Below, in pieces: positions 14,431 to 21,923 of a stretch of DNA of 22,192 bases (positions are counted from its first letter, which is position 1; every line of letters starts with the position of its first letter). Below the pieces are notes generated by a model. That model worked only from the letters and a program-made list of their open reading frames with translations, made no database searches and was not told where the DNA came from. The DNA is from an uncultured Oscillospiraceae bacterium (GTDB lineage: Bacteria; Bacillota; Clostridia; Oscillospirales; Oscillospiraceae). The stretch spans positions 25,694 through 47,885 of the forward strand of contig CAJUCB010000006.1 in NCBI GenBank assembly GCA_910584805.1, read 5' to 3'. Position numbers and translations under genes: made by a program.

Positions 14431-14539
14431 CGCGTTTTTTTTAATAGTCGATGTGAATAAATAAGAAAGAAAGGATGGAGGGAATGGAAATCCATGGACA
14501 TATCACTGGCAAAGAGGTTCGGAAAATTGCGCATAAAGA

Positions 14540-14568
14540 AACGGCAGCGATATGGGTTCGCTGCCGTT
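14540..14568 (-). terminator. Terminator downstream of the TolC-family gene
   Basis: A perfect 11-bp inverted repeat (14540-14550 with 14558-14568) around a 7-nt loop, followed by TCTTTATG on the minus strand and CCTTTTG on the plus strand. It lies about 175 nt after the TolC-family stop codon and before the acyl-CoA dehydrogenase promoter, so it most likely ends the TolC transcript. Confidence 0.65.
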
Positions 14569-14574
14569 CCTTTT

Positions 14575-14604
14575 GAAAAGAGAGAAAAGAGAGAGAAAAG
14601 AGAG
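14575..14604. repeat. Polypurine tract in the 14.27-14.74 kb intergenic gap
   Basis: Thirty consecutive purines made of imperfect GAGAGAAAA units. Together with the promoter, palindrome and hairpin described nearby, this is all I see in the 473-bp stretch between the acyl-CoA dehydrogenase start (14269) and the TolC-family stop (14743). It lies in the 3' untranslated region of the TolC transcript. An open frame crossing it on the plus strand has no family resemblance and is not called. Confidence 0.6.
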
Positions 14605-14742
14605 TGTGTAAGTAGAGTCAGAAGTGATTTTTGTTTTCTGCTGCTTACAGGTGATATATTACCTTGGAATTATGACCAGAATATTGGAATCATGTTTCTA
14701 AATTATGAATTTGATTTCAAAATTGTAAACATTCCCTGGATT

Positions 14743-16119
14743 TTAACCACCCACGAGCCCTTGCTCCACAGCCTGGCGGTAGTTGTGGTAAGCGGTAAAC
14801 AGATCCAGCTGGGCGGCGGCAACGTCCCGTTGGGCGCTGTCCACGGTGGCCTTGGCCTCTAGGAGCTTGCTCTGGGAGAGGTTGCCTTGCTGGAATTTCA
14901 ACTCCTCGGCGGCGTAGCTCTGCTGGGCGTAGAGCAGGTCATTTTCCTTCACCGCCAAGGCAGTCTGGGCAGGGGGGATGGCCTGATAGAGCTTTTGGAA
15001 AGATAGCTCAAAGTCGGCAATGGTGGCCTGGTCCTTGTAGATAGCGGCCTGGTAGCTATGTTCCGCCATTTTGAACTGGTAGCTGTTCTTCCCATGGTCA
15101 GAGCGGGCGTCATTCATCTCGTCCTCCGCTTTCTCCACAGAGCGGGTGGAGGCGTAGAGGGTGTAGCTGTTGCTCTTGGCCTTGACTAGGTCAGCGCTGT
15201 AAGAGAGGATGAGTTGGCTGGGGGTGACGGAGGGGGTATCCGTGAGGGCGAGCACGCCGTTGGGGGTGTCCCCCAGCAGGGATTGGAGGGAGGATTTTAG
15301 GGTGGCAATGCTGTTGTCCAGGCTTTCCAAGGAGCTCTCCAAGGTGACAAGCCCATTTTTTACCTGGGTAAGGGTCAGTTGGGAGATTTGCCCCAGGTTG
15401 TACCGCAGTTCCATTTCTTCCGCTGTGCGCTTGGTGCTTTCCAGGGTATCCACCAGGGACTCCCGTTGCAATTGGGTGGAGAGGATGGTAATGTAAAGGG
15501 TCTCAGCACCTGTAACCGTTTGATCGATGGCAAAATCAATTTGCCGGGAGGTATCCTCAAGGGTTTTGGTATAGTCCTTTTTTTGTTGCTTTAGGTCATC
15601 AATTTGATCGTCTAAGGCTTCCACGTTGGCTTTCATACTGGCAGTTTGCATCTCTATGTAGACAGCCATTGTTTTTGCTGTACTGACACCGGTAATGGCC
15701 TCGGTCAATGGGCCAAGCATTTTAATGAGCGAATCAGCGTCTGTGATATTGGCTTTGATACTCTCAAGGGCTTTGGTTGCATTTGCGACACTGGCTTGTG
15801 CAGAACTTGACATGGTAAGGATGCTAAATTCCAATTCGTCTTTCATATCCTCAACTTCACGAATTGCGGCATTCCAGTCCATGGCCTTGGCGGACTCCAA
15901 GCTCTCCCTGGCGGATTTGATGTTGAGGTTGTTCCCTTCTATCCGTGCGCCGATCTGGGAGAAGGTCAGGGAACCGGTGTCGGAGGGCGTGGAGGCATTG
16001 GTGGAGTTGCTGGAAGGCTTTGGACCGGGGGCAGTGTTCACCCGAAGGGCCAGGGCGGGGGTGCTCATGGAGAGGGCCAGGGCGCAAGAGAGGCAAAGGG
16101 CCAGGGCTTGTTTTTTCAT
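14743..16119 (-). CDS. TolC-family outer-membrane-efflux-like protein
   Basis: A 458-residue exported protein. Residues 1-24 are a signal peptide (MKKQALALCLSCALALSMSTP, ALA cleavage). After a Ser/Asn/Thr-rich linker, the rest is almost wholly long alpha-helical coiled coil with the TolC signature of two related halves, each with an LxxLxxxGxxSxxxLxxAxxxLxxA-like hairpin: YNLGQISQLTLTQVKNGLVTLESSL and FQQGNLSQSKLLEAKATVDSAQRDVAAAQ. TolC trimers span an outer membrane in diderms; in Gram-positive clostridia such proteins exist with unknown roles. No membrane-fusion protein or ABC pump adjoins. I start at the ATG at 16117-16119, after GGAGG, because it opens the signal peptide; the longer frame adds 27 residues with no ribosome site. 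The middle third (about 15540-15860) is poorer in GC than the ends. Confidence 0.8.
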   Translation of the reverse strand: MKKQALALCLSCALALSMSTPALALRVNTAPGPKPSSNSTNASTPSDTGSLTFSQIGARIEGNNLNIKSARESLESAKAMDWNAAIREVEDMKDELEFSILTMSSSAQASVANATKALESIKANITDADSLIKMLGPLTEAITGVSTAKTMAVYIEMQTASMKANVEALDDQIDDLKQQKKDYTKTLEDTSRQIDFAIDQTVTGAETLYITILSTQLQRESLVDTLESTKRTAEEMELRYNLGQISQLTLTQVKNGLVTLESSLESLDNSIATLKSSLQSLLGDTPNGVLALTDTPSVTPSQLILSYSADLVKAKSNSYTLYASTRSVEKAEDEMNDARSDHGKNSYQFKMAEHSYQAAIYKDQATIADFELSFQKLYQAIPPAQTALAVKENDLLYAQQSYAAEELKFQQGNLSQSKLLEAKATVDSAQRDVAAAQLDLFTAYHNYRQAVEQGLVGG

Positions 16120-16210
16120 AGGGGAACCTCCGAAGTTTAAGGGAATTGTTAGAATACGTACAAACAGTGTAGCGTATAACTGTGAATAAAATATGAACAA
16201 AAAGAAAAAA

Positions 16211-16232
16211 CCGAAGGTCCTTAGACCTTCGG
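16211..16232 (-). terminator. Terminator of the SSB-like gene
   Basis: A perfect 9-bp stem (16211-16219 with 16224-16232) with a 4-nt loop, followed on the minus strand by TTTTTTCTTTT. It begins 7 nt after the stop codon of the SSB-like gene. Confidence 0.92.
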
Positions 16233-16238
16233 CGGAAT

Positions 16239-16871
16239 TTAATAAGGAAGTGCCTGGGCGGGTTCCTGTTCTTCTGTTTCTTCCAAGGTGGTGATGGAGA
16301 TCTCAAAGGCCGTCCGCTCCTGGGTGATGTCCCCGATGGACTTAAGATACGTCCGGCTTTGGAGCCGTCCGTCCAGCCACAGGGGGTCTCCCACGCTCAG
16401 CTTTCCGCAGTGGATGGCCAGGCCGCCCCAGGCGATACAGGGTAAGTAGTCCGCCCGGTGATAGCGGCGGTTTACTGCCAGCAGCAGGTCGCAGATATCC
16501 CGCCCCAGAGGGGTGCGGCGTAGGGTGGGGGGTTTACACAGCACCCCTCGAAGCTGGACTAGGTTATAGGGGGGCTCCCGGCTCTCGCTGAGGGAGCGGG
16601 CCAACACCGTGATGACCAGACGGCTGCCCACGCCGCTGCGGTTGTTGAAAGACCGGACCTCTCCCTCTACCTGTACGTAAGTCCCCTCTGGGGGGATGGG
16701 GGCCTCCTCTGGGGTGCGGGAGAGCAAGATGTTCAAACGGTCCTCCCGTCCAGACAAACGGGGGACGGAGAGGGGGAACCGGTAGAAATCAATGCCATGT
16801 ACCCGGTGGGAAAATTCCGCTGTGCCGGCGATGGTCCCCCGCAGGACCACCCGGTTTTCCTTTTGTTCCAT
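16239..16871 (-). CDS. Two-OB-fold single-stranded DNA-binding-like protein
   Basis: A 210-residue protein with two OB-fold halves of the SSB/PriB type. The first (about 5-95) has NRVVLRGTIAG, FYRFPLSVPRLSGREDRLNILL and GTYVQVEGEVRSFNN; the second (about 103-195) has YNLVQLRGVLCKPPTLRRTPLGRDICDLLLAV, YLPCIAWGGLA and GDPLWLDGRLQSRTY. Both repeat the order expected of SSB: strand one, an edge strand, then a G-D-x-xxxxGxxxxR turn. The C-terminus is acidic, but the usual DDxPF-type protein-interaction tip is absent (it ends ALPY). Such duplicated SSB paralogs are common in Clostridia, and their role in replication, repair or competence is unclear. The housekeeping SSB is probably elsewhere. The ATG follows AGGAGG. 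It sits 71 bp after the ZIP gene and may be partly co-transcribed with it. Confidence 0.82.
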   Translation of the reverse strand: MEQKENRVVLRGTIAGTAEFSHRVHGIDFYRFPLSVPRLSGREDRLNILLSRTPEEAPIPPEGTYVQVEGEVRSFNNRSGVGSRLVITVLARSLSESREPPYNLVQLRGVLCKPPTLRRTPLGRDICDLLLAVNRRYHRADYLPCIAWGGLAIHCGKLSVGDPLWLDGRLQSRTYLKSIGDITQERTAFEISITTLEETEEQEPAQALPY

Positions 16872-16942
16872 GTCAGACCGCCTCCTATGTGAGTGACTGT
16901 CTGACTATATGAATTTTGGATATCAAAAATGCAAGGATTTTA

Positions 16943-17752
16943 TTATCCCAGGGCCACATCCATGACCATCATGATGGAGAAACCCACCAGGGTGAAGAGG
17001 GCCATCCAGTCTTTGTTTTCGTTGGTTTGGCTCTCCGGGATCAATTCTTCTACGACGACGTAAATCATGGCTCCGGCGGCAAAGGCCAGGAGGAAGGGGA
17101 GGCAGGTGCGCACCTTCAAGACCAGCAAAGCCCCCAATACGGCAGCGATGGGTTCCACCACCCCGCTGAGCTGCCCATAGAAGAAGGATTTCCCCTGGGA
17201 AAAGCCCTCCCGGCGCAGGGGGACGCTCACGGCCATCCCCTCGGGGAGGTTTTGCAGGCCGATCCCCAGGGCCAGCAGCCAGGCACCGCCAGGGGTGCTG
17301 CCTTCCAGGCCGTAGGCCAGGGAGCCAAAGGCCACGCCGATGGCCATGCCTTCGGGGATGTTATGGAGGGTGATGGAGAAGATGAGCATAGCGCAGCGCT
17401 TCAAGCCGTGGTTTTCAGTCTGTTGGCCTAAGCTCCCCCGCTGGCTCAGATGGGTAAAGACCCGGTCTCCCACGAAGAGCAGGATACCACCGCTGATAAA
17501 TCCTGCCAGGGCCATCATCCAGGCATTCATGCCTAAGGTCTCTGACATCTCAATGGAGGGGGCCAGCAGGGACCAGAAGGAGGCGGCGATCATCACGCCG
17601 CCAGCCATGCCCAACATGGCGTCCATGACATTGCGGTTGGGGGATTTAAGCAAAAAGACCACGCAGGCACCCAGGGCGGTGATGCTCCAAGTAAACAAGG
17701 TGGCGATGAGCGCTTGGAGCGGAAACGCCAGGCAGAAAAAACCGTCAAGCAT
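16943..17752 (-). CDS. ZIP-family divalent metal transporter
   Basis: A 269-residue inner-membrane protein of the ZIP family (ZupT/GufA-like), with about eight transmembrane helices. The metal-binding helices are intact: TM4 carries SITLHNIPEGMAIGVAFG, with His130, Asn131 and Glu134, and TM5 carries GIGLQNLPEGMAVSVPLR, with Asn168 and Glu171. ZIP proteins import zinc, and sometimes iron, manganese or cobalt, into the cytoplasm; the ion cannot be read from sequence. The short loop between TM3 and TM4 holds only His101 and His115 rather than a His-rich cluster. The ATG has an AAGGAGGA site. A long hairpin lies directly upstream in the leader, which could be regulatory or the end of the carB message. 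It is followed closely by the SSB-like gene. Confidence 0.92.
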   Translation of the reverse strand: MLDGFFCLAFPLQALIATLFTWSITALGACVVFLLKSPNRNVMDAMLGMAGGVMIAASFWSLLAPSIEMSETLGMNAWMMALAGFISGGILLFVGDRVFTHLSQRGSLGQQTENHGLKRCAMLIFSITLHNIPEGMAIGVAFGSLAYGLEGSTPGGAWLLALGIGLQNLPEGMAVSVPLRREGFSQGKSFFYGQLSGVVEPIAAVLGALLVLKVRTCLPFLLAFAAGAMIYVVVEELIPESQTNENKDWMALFTLVGFSIMMVMDVALG

Positions 17753-17774
17753 ACGAGTCCTCCTTATGAAAGAT

Positions 17775-17821
17775 CTGTCCCCGATGAGACGAGGTTGTAG
17801 ACCTTGCCTTACCGGGGACAG
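17775..17821 (-). promoter_or_regulatory. Long hairpin between carB-dapF and the ZIP gene
   Basis: Nine-base arms CTGTCCCCG (17775-17783) and CGGGGACAG (17813-17821) are perfectly complementary, and the 29-nt interior also pairs into a rod (including AGGT with ACCT around a 5-nt loop), with only isolated mismatches. It lies 79 nt after the carB-dapF stop and 9 nt before the ZIP ribosome site (17758-17765). After the stem the minus strand reads ATCTTTC, a poor T-tract, so a clean terminator is doubtful. It may be a leader element of the ZIP gene; it does not match a riboswitch class that I can name with confidence. Confidence 0.45.
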
Positions 17822-17900
17822 TACATCTTATGAAGGAAGATGGGAGATGGTGTATTTTCTGTCGGAAGAAGTGGTTTAGCCTGCCTGGGACGTGATGGGC

Positions 17901-20900
17901 TTAGTACTCCAAAACACCCTCATAGACCATGACAGCATCACCGGTGAGGATAACCTCATGGTCGGTGTAGTTGACAATCAGGTCGCCGCCCATCAGCTTG
18001 ACCGTGATGTCACGTCCTTTTTCCACATAGCCGTTTTCTGTGGCGGCAATAACGGCAGCGCAGGCGCCGGTACCGCTGGCTACGGTTTCGCCGTTGCCCC
18101 GCTCATAGATCCGCATACGCAGGGTGTCCTCATTGACGATGCGGACAAACTCTGTGTTGATGCGCTCAGGGAAGTATTCGGCGTGTTCAAACTTGGGTCC
18201 GATGGATTCCAGGTCCAGGGAGGAGGGATTGTCGCAGAACACCACACAGTGGGGGTTGCCGATGCTGGCGCAGGTAATGTGGTAGGTGCCGTCGGCGATT
18301 TCCACAGGACGGTTGATGATGGTGTTGCCGGGGAGGGTAGTGGGCAGGCTGCTGGTGAGCAGGTCTGCCTTACCCATGCCCACGCTGACGGTGTTGGCCA
18401 CACCATTGCGGGTGTAGAGCAGCAGGCTCTTGATACCTCCGGCGGTTTCAATGGTCATGTATTCTTTCTTGACGATGCCTTTGTCGTAGAGGTACTTGCC
18501 CACGCAGCGGATGGCGTTGCCGGCCATCTTGCCCTCGCTGCCGTCCCGGTTGAACATCCGCATTTTGGCGTCGGCGACAGTGGAGTCCTCAATGAGCACG
18601 ATGCCATAACCGCCGATGCCGTAATGACGGTCGCAGACGCTGATGCACAGGGAACCGGGGCTGGAAATTTTGCCGTCGCGGTTGTCGAAGAAAATATAGT
18701 CGTTGCCGCAGCCCTGCATCTTGGCGAAGGGGATCAATTGCCGCCCCTGGCGCATATTATTCAGATCCACCAGCTCTGTGTTGCTCAGGTGGAAGCGGCT
18801 GGCCATCATGTCTGCCATGGCGTTGGCGGTGTCTAGGGCTGTAATGCAGGCCACGTTGTGGCGGATGGCCTCCCGGTGGAGCTCAATATAGGCCTGAATG
18901 GTGTCATCATAGAGGGCGCCGGTGTAGATGATGAGGCCGATCTTGCCCGCTTCCATGAGCTGGTAAGCCTCGGAACCGGGGACGATGGGGCCCAGCGCAT
19001 GGGCTTCGATGCCCAGACTGCCGATGGCCTTGGCGGTGTCGGCGGTGGCATAGAGGGGCATACGCAGGTCGTCAAATTTCTTAGCCAGACCAACCACTTC
19101 GGGCAGCTCGTGATTCTCTACACTGATGAGTACGCCTTTCCCGGCGTAATGGCGGTAACCGGCGGCGGCAAAACCCTTGAACATGGCTTCGCTGAAGGTA
19201 CGGCCCAGGCCCAGGACTTCGCCGGTGGATTTCATCTCGGGGCCCAGGAGGGAGTTGGCGTCGGTGAGCTTCTCGAAGGAGAACACAGGGACTTTGACAG
19301 CGTAGTAGGGCGGAATCTTCCACAGCCCGGGGGCATACCCCAGCTCCTTCAAGGTTGCGCCCATCATGATACGGGTAGCCAGGTCTACCATGGGGATGCC
19401 GGTGACCTTGCTCAGATAGGGGACGGTACGGGAGGCTCTGGGGTTGACCTCGATCACAAAGAGCTGGCCCCGGTAGATCAGGTACTGGATGTTCACCAAG
19501 CCCTTGGTGCCCAAAGCCAATGCCAGCTTTTCCGAGCAATCCACCACCACCTGCATCATCTTATCTGTCAGGCTGTAGGGGGGGTACACGGCGATGGAGT
19601 CGCCGCTGTGGACCCCAGCCCGCTCAATGTGCTCCATGATACCGGGCATGAGTACGTCCACACCGTCGGAGATTACATCCACTTCCAATTCGGTGCCGGG
19701 CATGTACTTGTCCACCAGCACGTCATTCTTCATGCCGCCGGAGAGGATCACAGTCATATACTTTTTCACGTCGTTCCGGTCGTGGGCAATGACCATGTTC
19801 TGGCCGCCAATGACGTAGGAGGGGCGAAGGAGCACAGGATAGCCCAGTTCTTCAGAGGCCTCCAAAGCCTCGGGGAGGGAGGTGACACTGCGGCCCTTGG
19901 GGCGGCTGATGTTCAGGGTTTCCAGCAAGGCGTCGAAACGGCCCCGGTCCTCGGCGGTGTCGATGCCGTCGGCGGAGGTGCCCAGGATGGGGATGCCCTG
20001 CTGGTCCAGATATTCTGTCAGGGAGATGGCGGTCTGTCCACCAAAGGCGACCACCACGCCCACTGGCTTCTCCACTTCAATGACCCCCATAACATCCTCT
20101 GGGGAAAGGGGCTCGAAGTACAAGCGGTCGGCGGTGTCGTAGTCGGTGGAGACGGTCTCCGGGTTGTTGTTGATAATGACCACATCGTAGCCCATATTCT
20201 TCAAGGTCTGGACACAGTGGACGGAGCTATAGTCGAATTCGATGCCCTGGCCGATACGGATGGGGCCGGAGCCCAGGACGATTACCGTCTCCCGGCCGCT
20301 GCGGGGGAAGCTGCGGGCATCGCACAGGCTGTCGTAGGTGGCATAGAAATAGGGGGTCCGGGCCTGGAACTCGGCAGCACAGGTATCCACCATCTTATAG
20401 CTGGGGGCACGGTGGGGGAGTGCGGAGACCTCCACCTTGGCCAGCTTTGCCAGGACCTTGTCGGGGTAGCCGTATTTCTTGCCTTGGAGATAGGAGGACT
20501 CGTCAATACCCTGGGAAAGGGAGGCCTCGTAACGCACCAGGTTTTGAATCTTATGAATGAACCACTTGTCTACTCTGGTAATGGAATGGATTTCGTCCAC
20601 GGAGACGCCCTGCTCCAAAGCCTCAAAGATGGTGAAGAGCCGCAGGTCGTCCATGGAGGCCAGGCGTTCTGCCAGGGGACGGCCAGACTTGTCCTCCCGG
20701 CGCAGGGAGTCCTGCTTGATCTCAGCCCCCCGGACGGCTTTCATCAGGGCGGCTTCAAAGCTGTGTTCAATGGACATGACCTCGCCAGTGGCTTTCATCT
20801 GGGAGCCCAGCTTCCGGCTGGCCCCGTGGAACTTGTCAAAGGGCCATTTGGGGAATTTTACTACCACATAGTCCAAGGCGGGCTCGAAGCAGGCGTAGGT

Positions 20901-21923
20901 CTCGCCGGTGACGTCGTTTTTGATTTCGTCCAAGGAGTACCCCAGGGCGATCTTTGCCGTGACCTTGGCGATGGGATAACCCGATGCCTTAGAGGCCAGG
21001 GCGGAGGAACGGGAGACCCGGGGATTGACTTCAATGACGGCGTATTCAAAGCTGTCGGGGTTCAGGGCAAACTGACAGTTGCAGCCGCCCTCAATGCCCA
21101 GCTCTTCGATGATTTTCAGGGCGGCGGAGCGGAGCATTTGATACTCCCGGTCGGCCAGGGTCAGGGCGGGGGCTACCACGATGCTGTCGCCGGTATGGAT
21201 GCCTACAGGGTCGAAGTTTTCCATGGAGCAGATGGTGATAGCGGTGCCTTTGTGGTCCCGCATGACCTCAAACTCGATCTCTTTCCAGCCGAAAATGTAT
21301 TTTTCAATGAGGACTTGGGTGATGGGGGAGTAGTCCAGGCCCACAGCTCCCACTTCCCGCAGCTCGGCCTCGTTATAGGCAACGCCGCCGCCGCCGCCGC
21401 CCAGGGTAAATGCAGGCCGGACGATGACAGGATAGCCAATCCGCTTGGCGATGGACACAGCGGTCTCAATGTCGTTGGCGGTATCGGAGGGGATAGTGGG
21501 TTGGCCGATGCGCTCCATGGTGTCCTTGAACATCTGCCGGTCCTCGGCCTTGTCGATGGCACTGGCGTTGGTGCCGATGAGGCGGACGTTGTTGGCCTCT
21601 AGGAAGCCCTCGTGGGCTAGTTCCATGGCGATGGTCAGGCCGGTCTGTCCCCCTAGACCTGCCAAAAGGCTGTCGGGCTGGGTCTCCTGGATGATGCGCT
21701 TAACGGTTTGGGTGGTGAGGGGTTCCAGATAGACGGAGCTGGCCATGGTGCTGTCGGTCATGATGGTGGCGGGGTTGGAGTTGATGAGGATGGTCTCCAC
21801 GCCCTCCTGTTGGAGCACCCGGCAGGCCTGGGTCCCGGCGTAATCGAACTCAGCCGCCTGGCCAATGACGATGGGGCCGGAGCCGATGACCAGTACTTTT
21901 TTGATGGAAGTATCTTTTGGCAT
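17901..21923 (-). CDS. carB: Carbamoyl-phosphate synthase large subunit fused to a DapF-like domain
   Basis: A 1340-residue fusion. Residues 1-1056 are a full CarB, which makes carbamoyl phosphate from ammonia, bicarbonate and two ATP for pyrimidine and arginine synthesis. The first half opens with KKVLVIGSGPIVIGQAAEFDYAG; the second opens with VIVLGSGPIRIGQGIEFDYS (about 550); each has an ATP-grasp module; an MGS-like regulatory domain covers about 930-1056. Residues 1057-1340 are a complete DapF fold: KMQGCGNDYIFFDN, FNRDGSEGKMAGNAIRC, SIGNPHCVVF and YERGNGETVASGTGACAA. In DapF both the residue before GN and the one before GTGACA are catalytic cysteines; here they are Ala1134 and Ser1283, and the usual Asp of the GIGxDG turn is Tyr1106. 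No stop or frameshift lies at the join. The ATG abuts the carA TAA, with GGAGGG upstream, so translation is coupled. Confidence 0.93.
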   Translation of the reverse strand: MPKDTSIKKVLVIGSGPIVIGQAAEFDYAGTQACRVLQQEGVETILINSNPATIMTDSTMASSVYLEPLTTQTVKRIIQETQPDSLLAGLGGQTGLTIAMELAHEGFLEANNVRLIGTNASAIDKAEDRQMFKDTMERIGQPTIPSDTANDIETAVSIAKRIGYPVIVRPAFTLGGGGGGVAYNEAELREVGAVGLDYSPITQVLIEKYIFGWKEIEFEVMRDHKGTAITICSMENFDPVGIHTGDSIVVAPALTLADREYQMLRSAALKIIEELGIEGGCNCQFALNPDSFEYAVIEVNPRVSRSSALASKASGYPIAKVTAKIALGYSLDEIKNDVTGETYACFEPALDYVVVKFPKWPFDKFHGASRKLGSQMKATGEVMSIEHSFEAALMKAVRGAEIKQDSLRREDKSGRPLAERLASMDDLRLFTIFEALEQGVSVDEIHSITRVDKWFIHKIQNLVRYEASLSQGIDESSYLQGKKYGYPDKVLAKLAKVEVSALPHRAPSYKMVDTCAAEFQARTPYFYATYDSLCDARSFPRSGRETVIVLGSGPIRIGQGIEFDYSSVHCVQTLKNMGYDVVIINNNPETVSTDYDTADRLYFEPLSPEDVMGVIEVEKPVGVVVAFGGQTAISLTEYLDQQGIPILGTSADGIDTAEDRGRFDALLETLNISRPKGRSVTSLPEALEASEELGYPVLLRPSYVIGGQNMVIAHDRNDVKKYMTVILSGGMKNDVLVDKYMPGTELEVDVISDGVDVLMPGIMEHIERAGVHSGDSIAVYPPYSLTDKMMQVVVDCSEKLALALGTKGLVNIQYLIYRGQLFVIEVNPRASRTVPYLSKVTGIPMVDLATRIMMGATLKELGYAPGLWKIPPYYAVKVPVFSFEKLTDANSLLGPEMKSTGEVLGLGRTFSEAMFKGFAAAGYRHYAGKGVLISVENHELPEVVGLAKKFDDLRMPLYATADTAKAIGSLGIEAHALGPIVPGSEAYQLMEAGKIGLIIYTGALYDDTIQAYIELHREAIRHNVACITALDTANAMADMMASRFHLSNTELVDLNNMRQGRQLIPFAKMQGCGNDYIFFDNRDGKISSPGSLCISVCDRHYGIGGYGIVLIEDSTVADAKMRMFNRDGSEGKMAGNAIRCVGKYLYDKGIVKKEYMTIETAGGIKSLLLYTRNGVANTVSVGMGKADLLTSSLPTTLPGNTIINRPVEIADGTYHITCASIGNPHCVVFCDNPSSLDLESIGPKFEHAEYFPERINTEFVRIVNEDTLRMRIYERGNGETVASGTGACAAVIAATENGYVEKGRDITVKLMGGDLIVNYTDHEVILTGDAVMVYEGVLEY

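Noticed and set aside
14415..14438. Small stem AAAACGCG/CGCGTTTT followed by a T-run on the plus strand
   Set aside because: It has only four G-C pairs, no plus-strand gene precedes it, and it overlaps the -35 region of the acyl-CoA dehydrogenase promoter. It is probably chance.
14494..14862. A 122-codon plus-strand open frame in the gap before the TolC-family stop
   Set aside because: It starts before a terminator hairpin, crosses a polypurine tract and ends antisense inside the TolC-family gene. No ribosome site is well placed and the product resembles nothing known.
17775..17821. Naming the pre-ZIP hairpin as a NiCo or yybP-ykoY (manganese) riboswitch
   Set aside because: Only a single rod-like hairpin is visible. 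The multi-stem junction and conserved loops that define those classes are not seen, so only a generic leader hairpin is reported.
18858..21602. A 914-codon open frame on the plus strand opposite carB
   Set aside because: It is the antisense shadow of the CarB coding sequence, created by GC-rich codon bias. The protein is low-complexity, rich in Gly, His, Asp and Val, matches no family, and has no ribosome site.
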